Shown here: positions 54,572 to 63,697 of the stretch, one piece after another
Numbering within the stretch: the first letter of the stretch is position 1
Layout: each line of letters begins with the position of its first letter
Assembly (NCBI GenBank): GCA_002786355.1
Contig: PGCO01000003.1
Coordinates: 248,001-312,000 of the forward strand
From: Sediminibacterium sp. FEMGT703S
Lineage (GTDB): Bacteria; Bacteroidota; Bacteroidia; Chitinophagales; Chitinophagaceae
Direction: 5' to 3'
Length of the DNA stretch: 64,000 bases
Translations under genes and position numbers: made by a program
The notes under the pieces: model-generated
Databases searched by the model: none
The model's input: the letters and a program-made list of their open reading frames with translations, nothing else
What the model was told of the DNA's origin: nothing

Positions 54572-55231
54572 ATGCTCAAAAAAATATTGTTTGTTTTTTT
54601 TGTGTTCCTTGCCGGATCAAGGGGCGCGTTTGCACAAACAGCTAACGATACTGTGGAAGCTGCTGTACAACCTATGTTAAGCCCCAAAGAACTTGCTAAA
54701 ATTAAAAAGCAACTGAAAGATTCAAGCTGGTTAGCTACGCATATCCCGCAAAAAGCTACCAGGAGGTCTGCCTTAATTCCTGGATGGGGACAAGCTTATA
54801 ATCGAGAATATTGGAAGCTCCCTTTAGTTTATGGTGCACTTGCAATTCCTGCAATAACTTATTTTTATAACACATCATTTTACAAAAAAACAAAATTTGC
54901 TTACGAAGCAAGGTTTAAGGAGCAAACTGGTGATAGCTCTGATGTACCTGCAATAGATCCAGAGCTAAGGGGATTAAGCATTGCTTCGCTGCAGAATTAT
55001 AGAAATGCGTTTAGACGCGACCGTGATTACTCCATCTTATGGTTTATTTTGGCTTGGGGCTTACAAGTAGTAGACGCCACGGTATTTGGGCATTTACGCC
55101 ATTTTGATGTCAGTAATAGCCTGAGTATGCAAATTCACCCTCAGTTGAATCCAACTACTAGAACCCCTGCACTCACGCTTTCTTTTAATATCAAAGAAAA
55201 AAGCAAAAAGCCTCTGGCAATTGCTCGATAA
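54572..55231 (+). CDS. DUF5683 family exported protein
   Basis: A 219-residue protein with signal peptide MLKKILFVFFVFLAGSRGAFAQ. The DUF5683 core includes RRSALIPGWGQAYNREYWKL, LPLVYGALAIPAITYFYN and a second hydrophobic stretch SILWFILAWGLQVVDATVFG, so it is probably anchored in the membrane. The gene is conserved between parB and dapB in Bacteroidota, suggesting a role in envelope or division biology, but none is proven. Confidence 0.9.
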   Translation: MLKKILFVFFVFLAGSRGAFAQTANDTVEAAVQPMLSPKELAKIKKQLKDSSWLATHIPQKATRRSALIPGWGQAYNREYWKLPLVYGALAIPAITYFYNTSFYKKTKFAYEARFKEQTGDSSDVPAIDPELRGLSIASLQNYRNAFRRDRDYSILWFILAWGLQVVDATVFGHLRHFDVSNSLSMQIHPQLNPTTRTPALTLSFNIKEKSKKPLAIAR

Positions 55232-55241
55232 ATTTATACGC

Positions 55242-55964
55242 ATGAAAATAGCATTAATTGGATATGGCAAAATGGGCAAAGCTATTGAAGCAATTGCCTT
55301 AGAACAGCACCATGAAATTGTTTTAAGAATCGACCTTAACAATGCTTCCGATTTTACTGCTGAAAATATTGCATTAGCAGATGTAGCCATTGAATTTACG
55401 GGACCACATAGTGCCGTAGAAAATATTTTAAAATGTTTGGAATTGGGGATACCCGTAGTAAGCGGCTCAACCGGGTGGTTAGATGAATGGGATCGAGTGA
55501 CTTCTTTTTGTAAAGAAAAGAATGGAACCCTTATTTATTCAAGTAATTACAGCATCGGAGTAAATTTATTTTTCGAAGTAAATCAATACTTAGCTCGTTT
55601 AATGGAGCAATATCCATCTTATGATGTGATGCTGAAAGAAATTCACCATACACAAAAAAAAGATGCTCCCAGTGGTACGGCCATTACCTTAGCAGAACAA
55701 GTATTGGCGGGCATTACAAGAAAATCTAGCTGGTCTAATCAACCTGAACAAACCAATAGTCCTGTATTATCTATCTTATCTGAACGCATTGATCCTGCAC
55801 CTGGCACCCACCATGTTAAATACACTTCTGCCATAGACGATATTGAAATCATTCATACGGCACATAATAGAACTGGTTTTGCTGGAGGTGCAGTTACTGC
55901 AGCACAATATGCAATAGGTAAAAAGGGTATATACAATATGAAGCAGGTATTAGGGCTTGTATAA
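55242..55964 (+). CDS. dapB: 4-hydroxy-tetrahydrodipicolinate reductase
   Basis: Reduces the dihydrodipicolinate precursor in lysine and diaminopimelate synthesis. The 240-residue protein begins MKIALIGYGKMGKAIEAIAL with the nucleotide-binding loop, and the catalytic segment is EIHHTQKKDAPSGTAITLA. The start at 55242 follows the DUF5683 stop by 10 bases; an earlier in-frame codon at 55221 falls inside that gene. Last member of the parA operon. Confidence 0.95.
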   Translation: MKIALIGYGKMGKAIEAIALEQHHEIVLRIDLNNASDFTAENIALADVAIEFTGPHSAVENILKCLELGIPVVSGSTGWLDEWDRVTSFCKEKNGTLIYSSNYSIGVNLFFEVNQYLARLMEQYPSYDVMLKEIHHTQKKDAPSGTAITLAEQVLAGITRKSSWSNQPEQTNSPVLSILSERIDPAPGTHHVKYTSAIDDIEIIHTAHNRTGFAGGAVTAAQYAIGKKGIYNMKQVLGLV

Positions 55965-55985
55965 ATCATAAAAAAAAATCTTCCA

Positions 55986-56396
55986 ATGCTATCAAAAAAA
56001 ACGCAATATGCATTTAAAGCCCTTACCTTTATGGCTGAACAAAAGCAGGTTGGCCCTTTTTTAATAGCCGAGATTGCAGATAAAAAGAAAATTCCCCTCA
56101 AGTTTCTTGAATCCATTTTGTTAGAGTTAAAAAAAGCCGGCATCCTAAATAGTAAAAAAGGTAAAGGTGGTGGGTACTATTTTAATATGGCCCCTTCGGA
56201 AATTAGTTTGGCATCTGTCATGCGCTTAATTGAGGGTCCTATTGCATTATTGCCTTGTGTGAGTTTGAATTTTTACGAGAAATGTGGAGACTGCAACGAA
56301 AAAAAGTGTGGCCTTAATAAAATTATGGCCAAGGTAAGAGATAAAACACTCCATATCCTTGAAAACCAAACAATAGCAGATTTAACAAACCAGTAA
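55986..56396 (+). CDS. Rrf2-family transcriptional regulator
   Basis: A 136-residue winged-helix regulator. The HTH is LSKKTQYAFKALTFMAEQKQ then PLKFLESILLELKKAGILNS, the wing is KKGKGGGYYFNMAPSE, and CVSLNFYEKCGDCNEKKCG carries four cysteines that can hold an Fe-S cluster as in IscR or NsrR. It probably senses iron-sulfur state, nitric oxide or redox stress. No cysteine-synthesis or Fe-S gene is adjacent. It is 21 bases after dapB. Confidence 0.9.
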   Translation: MLSKKTQYAFKALTFMAEQKQVGPFLIAEIADKKKIPLKFLESILLELKKAGILNSKKGKGGGYYFNMAPSEISLASVMRLIEGPIALLPCVSLNFYEKCGDCNEKKCGLNKIMAKVRDKTLHILENQTIADLTNQ

Positions 56397-56418
56397 ATTA
56401 ACCAAACAAACAATTACC

Positions 56419-57147
56419 ATGAAAAAATTACTCTTATTGGCAATGTTATTGCCGGTTTTACAGGCAGACGCACAAAAACTAATTGGCGGGAAAAATATTA
56501 TTAAATGGAATGTAGGCTCTATGGCTGCAAGAAACCTACATTTTACGTATGAAAGAAGTTTAACCAAAAGAATCTCATTCTCTCTTAGCTATAGAACAAT
56601 GAGCAAGGGAGCATTGCCTTTCAAGGATCAGTTTCAAGATGCCATCAATAGCAATGATATCAACTTAGATAATTTTCAAATTGGCAATACCGCTATTACC
56701 CCAGAATTGCGCTTCTATTTAAGTTTGGGTAGAATGAAAGGTTTTTATATTGCTCCTTATGCAAGATTTGCCACATTTGATTTAGGCGCCCCTATAAACT
56801 TTACTGCTTCTACCAATCCTTTAGTTGAAAAAGAAGCCGTATTCAACGGAAAAATAAAAAGTACAAGCGTAGGTTTAATGATTGGATACCAATTCCAGAT
56901 TGCGACTAAATTGGTGCTCGATTTTCAAATTATTGGCGGACATTATGGAACCAGCAAAGGAGATTTAAACTTTGCTTCTGCTTTGACTCCTTTTGAACAA
57001 ACAGAATTAAAGAAAAGCCTTGATGATATTGACGCTAAGCCGTTCAAATTCACCTCTACGGTGAATAACAGTGGTGCACAAATCATTTCTGATGGCCCAT
57101 GGGCAGGTATTAGAGCGGTAAATATTGGACTAGGAATTCGCTTCTAA
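56419..57147 (+). CDS. DUF3575-like outer-membrane beta-barrel protein
   Basis: A 242-residue exported barrel-like protein. The signal peptide is MKKLLLLAMLLPVLQADAQ. The segments NIIKWNVGSMAARNLHFTYE, ITPELRFYLSLGRMKGFYIA and VNIGLGIRF fit DUF3575, a small outer-membrane barrel of Bacteroidota. It starts 22 bases after the Rrf2 gene, so it may share its transcript. A terminator-like hairpin follows, shared with the convergent gene. Confidence 0.82.
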   Translation: MKKLLLLAMLLPVLQADAQKLIGGKNIIKWNVGSMAARNLHFTYERSLTKRISFSLSYRTMSKGALPFKDQFQDAINSNDINLDNFQIGNTAITPELRFYLSLGRMKGFYIAPYARFATFDLGAPINFTASTNPLVEKEAVFNGKIKSTSVGLMIGYQFQIATKLVLDFQIIGGHYGTSKGDLNFASALTPFEQTELKKSLDDIDAKPFKFTSTVNNSGAQIISDGPWAGIRAVNIGLGIRF

Positions 57148-57180
57148 ACATTTCATTTCCGAACTAGAAAATTCATAAAA

Positions 57181-57206
57181 AAACCTGCGCTATTTGCGCA
57201 GGTTTT
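57181..57206. terminator. Bidirectional terminator after the DUF3575-like and threonine dehydrogenase genes
   Basis: AAACCTGCGC (57181-57190), loop TATTT, GCGCAGGTTT (57196-57205), with flanking A and T runs. On the minus strand it overlaps the end of the threonine dehydrogenase gene (stop at 57190-57192). Confidence 0.85.
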
Positions 57207-58149
57207 CTAACATATCTTTCGTCATTAAAGACAAATCGTATTGGGGCTTCCAGCCCCAATCTTTATTTGCAACACTATCATCAATACTTTGTGGCCAACT
57301 ATCGGCAATTTGTTGTCTTGAATCTGGCTTATACGACATGGTGAAATCTGGCATATGCTCCTGAATACTTGCACCAATTTCTTTTGGTGAAAAGCTCATA
57401 CCCGAAACATTATAAGATGTTCTAACAGAAATTTGATCAGCTGGAGCATCCATCAATTCTAATGTTGCCCGAATAGCATCAGGCATGTACATCATGGGCA
57501 AATAAGTATCTTCCGATAAAAAGCAAGTGTATTGTTGTTTCTCAATTGCTTCAATATAAATTTCAACTGCATAATCAGTAGTGCCACCACCTGGTGCAGA
57601 TTTATAACTAATTAATCCAGGATAACGTATGCTTCTTACATCTACCCCATATCGCTGGTAATAGTAATTACACCAGAACTCACCTGCATACTTGCTAATG
57701 CCATAAACAGTTGTAGGCTCAATGATTGTTTGTTGAGGACATAATTTTTTAGGAGAAGTAGGGCCAAACACTGCAATACTACTTGGCCAATACACTTTGT
57801 GCAATTTTTCTTCACGTGCAATGTCGAGCACATTTAATAATCCTTGCATATTTAAGTGCCAAGCCAAATTAGGATTTTTTTCTCCTGTTGCAGAAAGGAT
57901 GGCTGCCAACAAATAAATCTGGGTTATATTTTGTCGAATCACTTGTACATGCAACATTTCCTTGTTCATTACATCCATGCTAACATAAGGGCCCGAACCT
58001 TTCAATAAAGGATTTTCTTCTCTTAAGTCAGATGCAATTACATTATTGTTACCATATTGTTTTCTTAAAGCAAGGGTCAACTCTACTCCTATTTGTCCGC
58101 AAGCTCCTATTACTAAAATTTTATCTTTTCTGTTAGGCATGGCAATCAA
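57190..58149 (-). CDS. tdh: L-threonine 3-dehydrogenase, SDR/epimerase-type
   Basis: A 319-residue NAD-dependent short-chain-type enzyme. The nucleotide-binding motif is ILVIGACGQIGVELTLAL, the catalytic Ser and Tyr-x-x-x-Lys lie in WPSSIAVFGPTSP and TTVYGISKYAGEF, and RYPGLISYKSAPGGGTTDYA with LPMMYMPDAI identify the SDR-type threonine dehydrogenase. It would oxidise L-threonine to 2-amino-3-oxobutyrate. Start at 58147-58149 or 58137 (MPNRKDK) are both possible. A terminator overlaps its 3' end. Confidence 0.88.
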   Translation of the reverse strand: MIAMPNRKDKILVIGACGQIGVELTLALRKQYGNNNVIASDLREENPLLKGSGPYVSMDVMNKEMLHVQVIRQNITQIYLLAAILSATGEKNPNLAWHLNMQGLLNVLDIAREEKLHKVYWPSSIAVFGPTSPKKLCPQQTIIEPTTVYGISKYAGEFWCNYYYQRYGVDVRSIRYPGLISYKSAPGGGTTDYAVEIYIEAIEKQQYTCFLSEDTYLPMMYMPDAIRATLELMDAPADQISVRTSYNVSGMSFSPKEIGASIQEHMPDFTMSYKPDSRQQIADSWPQSIDDSVANKDWGWKPQYDLSLMTKDMLENLRK

Positions 58150-58227
58150 TTGAGGAGCAAAGAAACGAAAAAATGAATGACAATTCCGTTACTTTTGTTT
58201 TATCTAATCAAGTACAAATTTTATTAT

Positions 58228-59058
58228 ATGTTGCCTACATTTTTGCAAGAATTATTTAAAAATCAGCAATACAATCCCGAATCTTTTTTTTTAATTGCAG
58301 GACCATGTGTAGTTGAATCAGAAGAAATTGTGATGGAAATTGCCGATACCGTAAGTACCACTTGTAAACAATTAGGCATCCCTTATGTATTTAAAGCCAG
58401 CTATAGAAAAGCCAATAGAACCAGTGCCAATTCATTTACAGGTATTGGAGACGAAAATGGATTATCGCTCATCAAAAAAGTGGGAGAAAAGTATGGTCTA
58501 CCTACCACTTCAGATATACATGCACATGAAGAAGCTGCAATAGCTGCCCCTTTTATTGATATTTTACAAATACCAGCATTTCTTTGTAGACAAACCGATT
58601 TATTAGAAGCAGCAGCCTTAACGGGGAAAATTGTAAATGTTAAAAAAGGACAATTCTTAAGCGGTGCATCAATGAAATTTGCTGTTGAAAAAATTGAAAG
58701 AGCCGGTAACAATAAAATCATTTTAACGGAAAGAGGCAACACTTTTGGATACCAAGACTTAGTAGTGGACTATAGAAATATTCCAATCATGCAGTCGCAT
58801 GGAACACCAATAGTAATGGATTGTACCCATTCTTTGCAACAACCCAATCAAACCAGCGGAGTTACAGGAGGCAATCCAGCAATGATTGGAACAATTGCAA
58901 AAGCTGCCATTGCTACAGGAGCATTGGGTTTATTTATTGAAACACATCCCAACCCTGCTGTTGCAAAAAGTGATGGAGCAAATATGCTGGCATTGAATTT
59001 GCTACCTGATTTATTAGCGCAGCTCGTAAAATTGCGCGAAGCTGTAGTTAAATTATAA
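58228..59058 (+). CDS. kdsA: 3-deoxy-8-phosphooctulonate synthase (KDO-8-P synthase)
   Basis: Condenses arabinose 5-phosphate with phosphoenolpyruvate to make KDO-8-P for lipopolysaccharide. It begins MLPTFLQELFKNQQYNPESF; the longer frame from 58177 would add 17 residues and is unlikely. IAGPCVVESEE, FKASYRKANRTSANSFTG, KKGQFLSGASMKFAVEK and TERGNTFGY are active-site segments, with the 276-residue length normal. It presumably needs no metal or a metal depending on residues I did not assign. Confidence 0.96.
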   Translation: MLPTFLQELFKNQQYNPESFFLIAGPCVVESEEIVMEIADTVSTTCKQLGIPYVFKASYRKANRTSANSFTGIGDENGLSLIKKVGEKYGLPTTSDIHAHEEAAIAAPFIDILQIPAFLCRQTDLLEAAALTGKIVNVKKGQFLSGASMKFAVEKIERAGNNKIILTERGNTFGYQDLVVDYRNIPIMQSHGTPIVMDCTHSLQQPNQTSGVTGGNPAMIGTIAKAAIATGALGLFIETHPNPAVAKSDGANMLALNLLPDLLAQLVKLREAVVKL

Positions 59059-59063
59059 ATTGT

Positions 59064-59723
59064 ATGAAAAAAATATTTTTCCTTCTAGTATTGGCCTTAG
59101 GTACTTCAAAGGCTTTTTCTCAAGTGAACAATGAAATTGCCAATGCACTAAAACAAGCGTTAACCATAGGTGCAGAAAAAGGTAGCGCAGCGCTTGCGCA
59201 ACCAGATGGATTTTTTAAAAATGCAGCCATCAAAATATTACTACCTCCTGAAGCTCAAAAAATTGAATCAACCTTGCGATCTGTGGGAATGAATAAACAA
59301 GTGGATGATGCTATTTTAAGTATCAACAGAGCTGCTGAAGACGCTTGCAAAACAGCTGCACCCATTTTTGTTTCTGCAATAAAAGAAATGACCGTAACAG
59401 ATGCGGTAAATATTTTAAAAGGGGCTGACACAGCAGCTACCAGTTACCTTAGAAGAACAACTACTGCTCCTTTAACTTCTTCTTTTAAACCAATAATAGA
59501 GTCGTCTTTACAAAAAACAGATGCTGCCAAACATTGGAACAGTTTGGTTTCAGCATACAATAAATTCAGCTTACGAAAATTAAATCCATCGCTTAGCGAT
59601 TATGTAACCCAAAAAGCGCTTGATGGAATTTATACACAAATAGCTGCTGAAGAAAAAAACATCAGACAAAATCCTGCAGCAAGAGCAACCGATTTATTGA
59701 AAAAAGTATTTGGAGGCAATTAA
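59064..59723 (+). CDS. DUF4197 family exported protein
   Basis: A 219-residue protein with signal peptide MKKIFFLLVLALGTSKAFSQ. The mature domain is DUF4197, all-helical: NEIANALKQALTIGAEKGSA, then AIKILLPPEAQKIESTLRSV and EMTVTDAVNILKGADTAATS. The family is common in Bacteroidota and Proteobacteria, function unknown. It follows kdsA by 5 bases, likely one operon. Tail overlaps the convergent PAS gene by 4 bases. Confidence 0.9.
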   Translation: MKKIFFLLVLALGTSKAFSQVNNEIANALKQALTIGAEKGSAALAQPDGFFKNAAIKILLPPEAQKIESTLRSVGMNKQVDDAILSINRAAEDACKTAAPIFVSAIKEMTVTDAVNILKGADTAATSYLRRTTTAPLTSSFKPIIESSLQKTDAAKHWNSLVSAYNKFSLRKLNPSLSDYVTQKALDGIYTQIAAEEKNIRQNPAARATDLLKKVFGGN

Positions 59724-61165
59724 CCGTTAGAAAAAATACCGTCTAGATTATTTGTCTTTTTTACGATGCTTCTGATTTGCATATCCAACTCGTTGGCACT
59801 CTCCATCAAATGATCAAAAATCTCTTTGTTGTGAACAGAGTTGCTACTGTTGAGTACTTCTATAACACCTAAAATATTGGCCAATGGGCGTCTTACTTCG
59901 TGTGATTGTATAAACGCAATATCCCTTAATACTTTGTTTTGGGTTTTCATTTTTTCTTGCACCGCAATATCATCAGTGATATCTCTATTGGTTCCAATCA
60001 ATCGGATAGGGATTCCATCAGCTGATTTTTGAACAATAGCATGTGCTTCAATATACCTGATATTACCATTGGGCATATTGATTCGATATACAACAGAGTC
60101 AATGGATTTCTTCCCTTCTGCCAAGCCTCCTAAGACTTGTTTCATCAACGGTTTATCCTCAGGATGCAAGGCTTTTTTAAAAATTTTTAACGGGGCAAAA
60201 AGCGTGTTCTTGGCAAAACCATAGAGATCATACATTTTTTCGTCCCAGTAAGTTGTACCTTCTGAAATATCAACTTCCCAAACACCAATTTGCGCAGAGT
60301 CTGTTGCTAAAGAAAGTCTTTGCAAAGTTTCTTGTTGTTCTTGCTCTGCATTTTTTCTTTTTGTAATATCTATTTCAGTAGCAATAAACCCAATATGTAA
60401 ATTGGCTTCATCAAATAATGGCTTACAAGAAACTTCAAGCCAAATAGATTTATCCCTTTTATTCTTAATATTCAATTGTTCGGTAAAAGCCAATTTGTTT
60501 TCTAAAGAATATTTAATCCTTTTTAGAATTTTTGAATCTGCCCCTTGTTGTTCTAAATAAAAAAACGCTTTTTTCCCTTTGGCTTCATCTGGCTTGTATC
60601 CCATTATTCTAGAAAAGCCTTCATTTACCCAAATGATTGTTTCATCTTTATCTGCAATTAATACTGCATTCGTGTCGTTGTGCGCTACCAATGCCAAACG
60701 AGTTAATTCTTCATCAGAATAAATGGTAGATGCCGCATCCGAAACATAAGCACGACTGTTTAATAGTTCAGTCGTTTTATTATTATTCAATTCAGTAGTA
60801 GTGATATCATGCCCTACTGACATAGTTCCAATTACTTGACCTTGCTCATTTTTAATGGCGGAAATTTCCCAATGAGTCCAAAAAAACTCATCGCCCTCAC
60901 AGGCTTTTCTTACTGTAATTGAAACTGGTTTTTCCGGATTACGAATGCATTCTCTAGCAGCTTCATTACATGGCTTTATGTCTTCTGCATAAACCGTATC
61001 AGCAAAATGGTGATTAGTTAATGTAAGGGAGATATGAGAAAATTTCTGTTGAAACAGAGGATTTACATACACGAACTTTCCTGTGAGGTCTGTAATAACC
61101 ACAGAAAAAGTGAGCGAATTTAATAATTGCTCTGGCAGCAACTGATTTACTTTCAACAGACTCAT
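59720..61165 (-). CDS. Multi-PAS protein with H-box and no ATPase domain (paralog 3)
   Basis: A 481-residue protein. It starts with the same type of PAS domain as the genes at 31796 and 33490 (VVITDLTGKFVYVNPLFQQK), then two more PAS domains (residues about 155-275 and 285-410, with a PAC motif YRINMPNGNIRYIEAHAIVQ). The C-terminal segment AFIQSHEVRRPLANILGVIE is an H-box helix that looks more like a true kinase than the paralogs do, yet the frame ends about 50 residues later with no ATPase domain. An H-box protein without kinase activity is likely. Confidence 0.87.
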   Translation of the reverse strand: MSLLKVNQLLPEQLLNSLTFSVVITDLTGKFVYVNPLFQQKFSHISLTLTNHHFADTVYAEDIKPCNEAARECIRNPEKPVSITVRKACEGDEFFWTHWEISAIKNEQGQVIGTMSVGHDITTTELNNNKTTELLNSRAYVSDAASTIYSDEELTRLALVAHNDTNAVLIADKDETIIWVNEGFSRIMGYKPDEAKGKKAFFYLEQQGADSKILKRIKYSLENKLAFTEQLNIKNKRDKSIWLEVSCKPLFDEANLHIGFIATEIDITKRKNAEQEQQETLQRLSLATDSAQIGVWEVDISEGTTYWDEKMYDLYGFAKNTLFAPLKIFKKALHPEDKPLMKQVLGGLAEGKKSIDSVVYRINMPNGNIRYIEAHAIVQKSADGIPIRLIGTNRDITDDIAVQEKMKTQNKVLRDIAFIQSHEVRRPLANILGVIEVLNSSNSVHNKEIFDHLMESANELDMQIRSIVKKTNNLDGIFSNG

Positions 61166-61271
61166 AACAATTGTATAGTAATGCTGAGTTAAGTAAGGGG
61201 GGTATACTTTTTAGCAAAATTATACATCAAGATAGCAAGTATTCATCAAAAAATATATAAAAAACAATAAA

Positions 61272-61287
61272 TACCAACTAGTTGGTA
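61272..61287. promoter_or_regulatory. Perfect 16-bp palindrome upstream of the PAS gene
   Basis: TACCAACTAGTTGGTA is a perfect palindrome located 107 bases before the PAS-protein start. Its ACCAACTAGTTGGT core resembles TetR-family operators. No TetR gene is nearby in the window. Confidence 0.45.
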
Positions 61288-61308
61288 GAAGCAGTTAATT
61301 CATAAAAA

Positions 61309-61336
61309 AAGTCCCAACTAATGTGTAGCTGGGACT
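61309..61336 (-). terminator. Terminator downstream of lpdA
   Basis: AGTCCCA (61310-61316) pairs with TGGGACT (61330-61336), extended by CTA and TAG inside the loop. The A-run at 61304-61310 gives the T-tract on the minus strand. A second small hairpin (ATAACCG 61352-61358, CGGTTAT 61368-61374) lies between it and the lpdA stop. Confidence 0.8.
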
Positions 61337-61377
61337 AGTTATTATTTGATTATAACCGCTATTTGAACGGTTATCGC

Positions 61378-62787
61378 TTAAATATCAATTGCTTCCCCAT
61401 AAGCGGCTGCGGTAGCTTCTTTTAAGCCTTCGCTCATGGTTGGGTGAGGGTGAACTGCGTTTAAGATTTCATGAGCAGTAGTTTCTAGTTTACGTGCCAC
61501 AACTGCTTCAGCAATCATTTCTGTTACATTGGTACCAATCATATGACAACCTAAAAATTCACCGTATTTAGCATCGTAAATAACTTTTACGAAACCTTCG
61601 GTTGCTCCAGCAGCACTTGCTTTACCGCTAGCCATGAATGGGAATTTACCTACTTTAATTTCGTATCCTGCTTCTTTAGCAGCTTTCTCTGTATATCCAA
61701 CACTAGCTATTTCAGGAATACAATAAGTACATCCAGGGATATTGTTATAATCCATGGCTTCAGGTAAATGATGGAATTTCTTTTCTGTATATGCAATATG
61801 CTCAGCTGCATTAATCCCTTCTTTAGCGGCAACGTGTGCCAAAGCTTGACCAGGAGAGCAATCACCAATAGCATAAATGCCTGGCACAGAAGTTTGTTGA
61901 AACTTATCTACAATCACTTTGCCTTTTTCTGTTTTGATACCATTTTCTTCTAACCCAATGTTTTCAATATTGGCCACTACCCCTACTGCACTCAATAACA
62001 CATCTGCTTCCAACACAACGATAGAACCGTCTTGTTTTTTTACAGTAGCTTTTACACCTGCACCAGTTGTATCAACTGATTCAACAGATGCATTGGTCAT
62101 TATATCGATACCTTGTTTTTTGTATTGCTTCTCTAATTCTTTAGAAATATCTTCATCTTCAACAGGAACAATTCTTGGCATGAATTCTACAATGGTTACT
62201 TTAGTTCCCATGCTGTTGTATACATAAGCAAACTCAACACCAATTGCACCACTACCAACTACAATTAAAGATTTAGGTTGCTCTGGCAATACCATTGCTT
62301 CACGGTATCCAATTACTTTTTTACCATCTTGCGGAAGATTAGGTAATGCACGGCTTCTACCACCTGTAGCAATTACAATATGCTTCCCTTCTACTACTTG
62401 CTTGCTGCCATCTGCTGCGGTTACTTCTATCTGGCCTTTGGCTTTAATTTTTCCGTAACCCATGATCACATCAATCTTGTTCTTTTTCATTAGAAATTGA
62501 ACACCTTTACTCATTTTATCTGCTACCCCACGACTTCTTTTAACAACTGCACCAAAATCGTGCTGTACGCCGGTAGCGTTGATGCCATAACTGGCACTAT
62601 GCTTCATGTAGTCGTATACCTGAGCGCTCTTGATTAACGCTTTGGTAGGGATACAACCCCAGTTTAAACAAACTCCACCTAAACTTTCTTTTTCAATGAT
62701 GGCCACTTTAAATCCGAGCTGAGAAGCACGGATTGCTGCGGGGTATCCACCAGGACCACTTCCCAGAACAATTACATCATACGCCAT
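61378..62787 (-). CDS. lpdA: Dihydrolipoyl dehydrogenase
   Basis: A 469-residue FAD enzyme (E3) that reoxidises dihydrolipoamide of pyruvate, 2-oxoglutarate or other 2-oxo-acid dehydrogenases or glycine cleavage. FAD-binding GSGPGGYPAAIRASQLG starts it; the redox pair is GGVCLNWGCIPTK, NAD binding VVGSGAIGVEFAYVYNSM and the catalytic His-Glu lie in HPHPTMSEGLKEA. The gene is followed by a hairpin and a terminator. No other complex genes are adjacent. Confidence 0.97.
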   Translation of the reverse strand: MAYDVIVLGSGPGGYPAAIRASQLGFKVAIIEKESLGGVCLNWGCIPTKALIKSAQVYDYMKHSASYGINATGVQHDFGAVVKRSRGVADKMSKGVQFLMKKNKIDVIMGYGKIKAKGQIEVTAADGSKQVVEGKHIVIATGGRSRALPNLPQDGKKVIGYREAMVLPEQPKSLIVVGSGAIGVEFAYVYNSMGTKVTIVEFMPRIVPVEDEDISKELEKQYKKQGIDIMTNASVESVDTTGAGVKATVKKQDGSIVVLEADVLLSAVGVVANIENIGLEENGIKTEKGKVIVDKFQQTSVPGIYAIGDCSPGQALAHVAAKEGINAAEHIAYTEKKFHHLPEAMDYNNIPGCTYCIPEIASVGYTEKAAKEAGYEIKVGKFPFMASGKASAAGATEGFVKVIYDAKYGEFLGCHMIGTNVTEMIAEAVVARKLETTAHEILNAVHPHPTMSEGLKEATAAAYGEAIDI

Positions 62788-62846
62788 GGTAACAGTATTA
62801 ATTAAAATTGATAAATATTGGTTTTGCGGATGCGAAAATACTATGT

Positions 62847-63668
62847 TTATTCAAAGAATATGCGAATGGTCTGGTAAAACCATTTATTTCCATTAGAAAC
62901 ACCAGATTGTTGCATATGTTCATTATAACCTTGTAGCCCAAATAAACCCGCCATATTGCCGTTTCTTAAGGCAATTTCGAGGTATCCAGCCGAATTAAAC
63001 CAAGCAATTTTACCATGCTCGGCTACTGAAGCATAATTCCCACTAATCTTATCAATCACTTCATTACGCTTAAACATGATCTTAAACCGCCTTCCTTTAC
63101 CATGCTCTTCAAAATCCTTTTTGGTAATATTAATCACCACATTCTCAAAATTATCGATGAACAAAATTTGACCCTCTATCCAATTTTCGCCAACAGTAGG
63201 CTTTAAAGGATATTTCTCAACCATTTCCTGCGTTATAGTTCCTGCTGCAGTAACCCTACCCTGCTTAAAAATATTGGCTATAGCCGCCACTAAATCGGCT
63301 GTGATGGTTAATAAATCTGCATTGGGAGTAACGGGAACCCGAATAATTTGTGCCGGCTTAACTCCTGTAATCATGGTGATTAATCCATTATCTGCACAAA
63401 TAATGTTTTGCCCATTCCAGTGCGCAATTAAAAAATGGTTTGTCTCAGCTTCAAAAACATTTAACAAAACCAAATGGAAAGAGCCAGAAGGATAAAATTT
63501 AAAAGCATTTCCACATATATAAGCTGCAAGCGGCAAGTTGGTTTGAGACAAATAATGCGAAATATCTGCAATAGTTAAATCGGGGATGGCTTGCAAAAAC
63601 TGACCTTTTATGGCACCAACGATAAAATCTCGCTGGCCAATATCAGAACTCAAAGTCAGTATAGGCAT
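62847..63668 (-). CDS. SAM hydroxide adenosyltransferase family (DUF62) protein
   Basis: A 273-residue protein of the SAM hydrolase/fluorinase superfamily. The N-terminus ILTLSSDIGQRDFIVGAIKG is the SAM-binding signature, and IADISHYLSQTNLPLAAYIC and ICADNGLITMITG follow. These enzymes generally hydrolyse SAM to adenosine and methionine, using water or halide as the nucleophile. Active residues cannot be confirmed further. It is 29 bases downstream of the cut short-chain dehydrogenase gene. Confidence 0.88.
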   Translation of the reverse strand: MPILTLSSDIGQRDFIVGAIKGQFLQAIPDLTIADISHYLSQTNLPLAAYICGNAFKFYPSGSFHLVLLNVFEAETNHFLIAHWNGQNIICADNGLITMITGVKPAQIIRVPVTPNADLLTITADLVAAIANIFKQGRVTAAGTITQEMVEKYPLKPTVGENWIEGQILFIDNFENVVINITKKDFEEHGKGRRFKIMFKRNEVIDKISGNYASVAEHGKIAWFNSAGYLEIALRNGNMAGLFGLQGYNEHMQQSGVSNGNKWFYQTIRIFFE

Positions 63669-63697
63669 GGTATAATGCTAACGAAAAAAGGACTGGA

